Assembly: GCA_035297385.1 (NCBI GenBank)
Contig: DATGZD010000052.1
Span: 1 to 9,896 of the forward strand
From: UBA11855 sp035297385
GTDB taxonomy: Archaea; Thermoproteota; Bathyarchaeia; Bathyarchaeales; Bathycorpusculaceae
Reading direction: 5' to 3'
DNA: 9,896 nt
This document shows positions 6,913-9,896 of the stretch, piece after piece (the stretch's first letter is position 1; each line of letters opens with the position of its first letter). The notes beneath the pieces are model-generated. The model ran no database searches and was not told the DNA's origin. It saw only the letters and a program-made list of their open reading frames with translations. Made by a program: the position numbers and the translations under genes.

Positions 6913-8073
6913 TTAGATAAGTTCTTTGTATATTCCTACAAGTCTTTTAACATTTTCTTCCCAACTCAGCGTATGCTCAGCTATGCCATGTATGGTTGCT
7001 TTAATAGTTGAAAAATCTGTTCTACTGAATTCAAGTATTGTTTGCGCCATCTCTCTCGGCTCATCAGCAGGTATCAATGCTCCATAACCTTGAACTATGA
7101 CTTCTTTGATTCCACCTACGTCTGTAGCTATAACCGGTAAACCGCTGGACATAGCTTCCAATGTGACTAATGGTAAACCTTCTCCAGATTTAGATGGCAA
7201 CACGAAAAGATCAGCAGCGTTGTAATATACCGGTAAATCTGAGTCTGATACAAATCCTGCTAGCAAGAACCTGTCTGATATGCCTAATTCTTGTATTCTC
7301 GCTTGTACTGTCTGACGATCAGGTCCAGCTCCAACAACCAAGAAGATTAAGTTCGGGTTCTGTTGAAGTGCGATTCGTGCGCTATCAACAAGGGTGTCAA
7401 TTCCATTCTTATATACAAGTCTTCGAACAGTCAAAACAACAATAGCATTGTTAGGAATGCCAAATTTCTTCCTGACTATACTCCTGGCAGGTTCTGATGG
7501 TCGGAATCGGTTTACGTCAACGCCATTATGTATCACCGTCGTCTTTGTCGATTTTGCCCCAAGACTTATAACGTAATTCTTTGTTGCGTTACTGACGGTG
7601 ATTATTCGATCTGAATTCTTGATGACTTGTTTCCCAATGGTTGCATCGTTAAGCCATTCAATGTGATCCCAAACGCTACCGCTATACTCTATAAACGTGT
7701 TATGTTGTGTAAGCACTACTGGTTTTTCGCAGAATTTTGCGAGTTTACTAGCATAAAAAGATGAAAGATAAGGGTGACCATGAACATGAACTAAATCACT
7801 CTGTTTCACACATTTAAAAAACGGTTTGAAACTATTAACTTCTGGAATAGGATATGGTATGCCCAAACCAAATGCCGCATTTAATGAATCATAACATTTA
7901 ACTTTAATTCCGCTTACCACATAATTTTCTGGAGTACGCATTCGGCTAGTCAAGACTGTTACATCAAAGCCAGCTTCTGTTAATCGTTTGCCCTGCTCGT
8001 AGACAACTCTTTCTATGCCACCAACATGAGGCAGAAACGTATGTGTAACGATACATAGCCGCTGGACACACAT
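6913..8073 (-). CDS. GT4 (GT-B fold) glycosyltransferase
   Basis: This 386-residue protein has the GT4 layout. The N-terminal acceptor domain has the glycine-rich loop LPHVGGIERVV (14-24) and HVHGH (96-100). The linker is HNGVD (182-186). The C-terminal donor domain has VRRLVYKNG (216-224; Arg217/Lys222 region contacts the donor diphosphate), VVGAGPD (246-252) and the E-x7-E signature SGEGLPLVTLEAMSSG (296-311; Glu298, Glu306). The family uses retaining chemistry to transfer a hexose from UDP- or GDP-sugar to a lipid-linked acceptor, a protein glycan or a glycolipid headgroup. It is the first gene of the minus-strand operon with a DPM1-like gene and a membrane protein, so a surface-glycan or N-glycan role is likely. 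Donor and acceptor cannot be told. ATG 8073 has no close ribosome binding site; a short or leaderless transcript is likely. Confidence 0.92.
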   Translation of the reverse strand: MCVQRLCIVTHTFLPHVGGIERVVYEQGKRLTEAGFDVTVLTSRMRTPENYVVSGIKVKCYDSLNAAFGLGIPYPIPEVNSFKPFFKCVKQSDLVHVHGHPYLSSFYASKLAKFCEKPVVLTQHNTFIEYSGSVWDHIEWLNDATIGKQVIKNSDRIITVSNATKNYVISLGAKSTKTTVIHNGVDVNRFRPSEPARSIVRKKFGIPNNAIVVLTVRRLVYKNGIDTLVDSARIALQQNPNLIFLVVGAGPDRQTVQARIQELGISDRFLLAGFVSDSDLPVYYNAADLFVLPSKSGEGLPLVTLEAMSSGLPVIATDVGGIKEVIVQGYGALIPADEPREMAQTILEFSRTDFSTIKATIHGIAEHTLSWEENVKRLVGIYKELI

Positions 8074-8100
8074 TGTATTTTAACAGTGTTCATCTTCCTC

Positions 8101-8109
8101 AATTTATAG
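8101..8109 (-). promoter_or_regulatory. Candidate TATA box for the glycosyltransferase operon
   Basis: The minus strand reads CTATAAATT, centred about 32 nt before ATG 8073. A start point about 26 nt downstream leaves a leader of about 5 nt, which agrees with the missing ribosome binding site. A second TATA-like stretch, GTATAAA at 8186-8192, would give a leader of about 90 nt. The palindrome CTGATTATCAG at 8174-8184 could be an operator or chance. Confidence 0.38.
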
Positions 8110-8246
8110 ACTATTATAATTTTACGGGCAAACTGATACAAAGCTCATTATATTTAGGGCTTCAAATCTGAATTCTGATTATCAGTTTATACTCTAACGT
8201 GATAAAACTCGATAACGGCATTTCTATCTTCATTTGTTTTGTCTAG

Positions 8247-8630
8247 CTATTCTGTTCTGTTCCTTGCTGCTTGAGCTTTCTTGATATTTCGCATGCGAGC
8301 GCTACTTTGTGCCGATGTTGGTTTTTCCTCTTCAGGCACATTAGGTCGGGGTTTTGCGTTGAAAATATCACCCTCATAATGCTCTGGTTCTGAACCTAAT
8401 TGTTTCTCAAATACTTCTTTTGCATCTTGACTATGAGGAATAAGTTTTCCATTTTCGACATGAGCATCCTCTTTGCTTATGAGCCAAGCTTCTGTATCCC
8501 ATGAGCCACTAGATCTTTTTCCTGCAAGACGTTGAATATGACCAGGCTTTCCTATATCCTGATTACGGAAGATCGTAAATTCTTCTTTGGGACGTACGAC
8601 GACTCTATAAAATTCGCCTTCGCCTTTCAC
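8247..8630 (-). CDS. Hypothetical protein, C-terminal part of a frame-split gene
   Basis: This is a 127-residue open stretch from GTG 8630. It is hydrophilic, with no signal peptide or membrane segment. Visible blocks are GEFYRVVVRPKEEF (5-18), HIQRLAGKRSSGSWDTEAWL (31-50), ISKEDAHVENGKL (51-63) and KPRPNVPEEEKPT (92-104). It ends in a basic RNIKKAQAAR tail. I recall similar unnamed proteins in archaea and bacteria in which this part follows a basic N-terminal segment in one chain of about 170 residues; no function is known to me. The upstream frame (8627-8767) supplies just such a segment and joins by a -1 shift at the A run 8645-8651. The GTG overlaps the upstream TGA as GTGA, so coupled translation of two separate proteins is the alternative. 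No good ribosome binding site sits at GTG 8630. Confidence 0.65.
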   Translation of the reverse strand: MKGEGEFYRVVVRPKEEFTIFRNQDIGKPGHIQRLAGKRSSGSWDTEAWLISKEDAHVENGKLIPHSQDAKEVFEKQLGSEPEHYEGDIFNAKPRPNVPEEEKPTSAQSSARMRNIKKAQAARNRTE

Positions 8631-8767
8631 TCCAGGTCTTGCTCTTTTTTTCCTTCAGGTTGAGCTCTAGCATGTTGACGAGATGTCAGTCCCTTCCATT
8701 TTGCCTGTGCTTTTTTAATATTTCTTCTTGCAGCAACCTGCTGTTTTTGACTTGCTATAAAACTCAC
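8627..8767 (-). pseudogene. N-terminal part of the same hypothetical gene, frameshifted and with a doubtful start
   Basis: This short frame reads IASQKQQVAARRNIKKAQ, then AKWKGLTSRQHARAQPEGKK, and stops at TGA 8629-8627. The perfect GGAGGTGA at 8764-8771 implies a start about 8 nt on. At that place (8758-8756) the codon is ATA, not ATG. The only usual start in frame is GTG 8765-8767, inside the ribosome binding site itself. The frame loses the continuation after QPEGKK at a run of seven A (8645-8651 on the minus strand). One more A, or a -1 ribosomal slip, would continue it directly into RARPGVKGEGEF of the 8247-8630 frame and give about 170 residues. Both halves carry the motif RNIKKAQA. Two lesions suggest a decaying gene; a sequencing error in the run or programmed slippage are alternatives. 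Confidence 0.6.
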
Positions 8768-8771
8768 CTCC
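8764..8771 (-). promoter_or_regulatory. Perfect Shine-Dalgarno sequence before an ATA codon
   Basis: The minus strand reads GGAGGTGA, an exact match to the anti-Shine-Dalgarno end of the 16S rRNA in this window. It strongly predicts that a translated gene starts, or once started, near 8758. Confidence 0.65.
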
Positions 8772-9021
8772 TACGCAGACAATTGCTACGGCACATTAAG
8801 AAAAGTTTTGTACTTAATGATTTGTGATTGTCAATTTACAACAAGAAGAAACAGAAAAAAAATTTCTATACGACTCCTACCAGAACTTCGGAGACTAATC
8901 AATTCATACATCCAATATATACCAACAAACTGGGATTGGACATGCAAGTAGCAAGACAAAATTTTGGCATAATTCTGAAAAAAGTTTAATAGACAAAAAA
9001 GAGTACTCAAAATTTTAAGGG

Positions 9022-9073
9022 AAAAATAATGCTTGCAGAGTTTCCTCATTTTCTCCTTAGACTGCAAGCATTA
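9022..9073 (-). terminator. Perfect 12-bp inverted repeat followed by a T-rich tail
   Basis: The arms TAATGCTTGCAG (9027-9038) and CTGCAAGCATTA (9062-9073) are exact reverse complements, separated by a 23-nt loop. On the minus strand the stem is followed by TTTTTCCC (9026-9019), so it resembles an intrinsic terminator for minus-strand transcripts coming from the 16S side. The stem is only moderately GC-rich, the loop is long, and archaeal termination mostly depends on T tracts. A protein-binding palindrome or a small-RNA element are alternatives. Confidence 0.4.
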
Positions 9074-9208
9074 CGTCCCCCCTTTCTCCTTTTCGAGGAT
9101 TTTATCAATCCTATCCTTGCTCACAAATTCATTTAATTTTCTATTTATCTGAGTGGCTACCAACCAACCGTTATTCTTATTCCATGGAAAATAACTGTTT
9201 CATATTAA

Positions 9209-9280
9209 TCAAACTGCAAGCACAGAATTATCGTCATTTTCAGGCTCGCTTGACCAGCCAACACATAACACCATTAACAT
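9209..9280 (-). CDS. Possible 23-residue peptide downstream of a TATA-like element
   Basis: The frame from ATG 9280 encodes 23 residues: a hydrophobic start (MLMVLCVGW), then an acidic polar stretch (SSEPENDDN), then SVLAV at the end. The TATA-like GTTATAC at 9313-9319 would put a transcript start near 9290, so a short-leader transcript would open with this frame. A peptide this short can arise by chance. No ribosome binding site or family match is known to me. Confidence 0.2.
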   Translation of the reverse strand: MLMVLCVGWSSEPENDDNSVLAV

Positions 9281-9336
9281 AAGCTAAACAGAAAGTAGAT
9301 TCACCGTTAAGCGTATAACAACAATAACAAAAGACC

Positions 9337-9368
9337 AAAAAACTAATCAGAATCGAAACGAAAAAAAA
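9337..9368 (-). terminator. T-rich terminator of the 16S rRNA transcript
   Basis: On the minus strand a run of eight T (9361-9368) is followed by a run of six T (9337-9342), starting about 130 nt after the mature 16S 3' end. Archaeal RNA polymerase ends transcription at such U-rich tracts, so the 16S transcript probably stops here without a 23S gene. Confidence 0.45.
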
Positions 9369-9498
9369 TAATCCAACTTTCCCTCTAGAGGATTAACTTC
9401 TGGACAATAGTAACAGTAATGAGCTTTGACGTTTCCACAAATGCTCTCCTTGCTCCCCCAGAAAGAAACACAAATTTCTACACACGAAATCGTTTCTT

Positions 9499-9896
<398 letters not shown>

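Larger units (their letters stand above)
9074..9498. other. Intergenic stretch downstream of 16S rRNA
   Basis: No convincing gene, tRNA or 5S/23S rRNA was found on either strand in this stretch. It holds the 3' flank of the 16S precursor, T-rich tracts, a TATA-like GTATAAC at 9313-9319 (read GTTATAC on the minus strand), and two very small minus-strand frames at 9209-9280 and 9071-9199. The 10-mer ACTGCAAGCA occurs at 9061-9070 and 9212-9221. Confidence 0.5.

Noticed and set aside
8831..9067. Minus-strand frame of up to 78 residues, with GGAG 4 nt before an inner ATG
   Set aside because: The translation is rich in Phe, Leu, Ser and Tyr as expected from T-rich non-coding DNA. It crosses the 12-bp inverted repeat and shows no domain or clear membrane topology. 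It is kept only as a remote possibility.
9057..9221. Two adjacent peptides both ending LAV-stop
   Set aside because: The shared CTTGCAGT made this look likely, but the C run at 9077-9082 has six bases, so the 9071-9199 frame ends KGGT and the second LAV is in a different frame. Only the 23-residue frame truly ends in LAV.
9074..9498. Search for a tRNA or tmRNA downstream of 16S
   Set aside because: No T-arm consensus (GGTTCGAxTCC or its complement) and no foldable cloverleaf was seen on either strand.

Overview
The window comes from an archaeon. It holds the 3' part of an archaeal-type 16S rRNA gene on the minus strand at the right edge. It also holds archaea-specific enzymes: a CobY-type cobinamide-phosphate guanylyltransferase, a UbiA-family ether-lipid prenyltransferase and a Tes-type radical SAM protein. 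Several genes use near-leaderless starts, non-ATG starts and 4-nt start/stop overlaps. The style of the secreted protein at the left edge and the rRNA fragment suggest Bathyarchaeia or a relative. That lineage call is from memory of family features and is not proven here. Protein-coding DNA is AT-rich, in clear contrast with the GC-rich rRNA.

Layout from left to right. (1) 1-626, minus: N-terminal part of a secreted protein that runs off the edge, with its promoter and ribosome binding site. (2) 882-2341, minus: a two-gene cobamide operon, cobS then cobY (nucleotide-loop assembly). (3) 2386-5667, plus: a tightly overlapping three-gene operon of a sugar-nucleotide epimerase/dehydratase, a UbiA-family DGGGP-synthase-like prenyltransferase and a Tes-like radical SAM enzyme. 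This looks like a membrane-lipid operon: attaching the second isoprenoid chain, then joining chains tail to tail into tetraethers. (4) 5670-8073, minus: a three-gene surface-glycan module of a GT4 glycosyltransferase, a GT2 polyprenyl-phosphate-sugar-synthase-like enzyme and a one-pass membrane protein with a DUF1616-like outer domain. (5) 8247-8767, minus: one small hypothetical protein split over two frames at a 7-A run, with ATA where the ATG should be. (6) 8768-9498: mostly non-coding, with T-rich terminator-like tracts, a perfect 12-bp inverted repeat and two very small doubtful ORFs. (7) 9499-9896, minus: 3' end of 16S rRNA, with no 23S rRNA downstream in the window.

The genes share a cell-envelope theme (lipid core, glycan transfer, secreted proteins) next to a cobamide pair. 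The most unusual observations are the frameshifted gene with the lost start codon, the lipid operon that pairs a prenyltransferase with a Tes homologue, and the structured stretch downstream of a 16S gene that is not followed by 23S.
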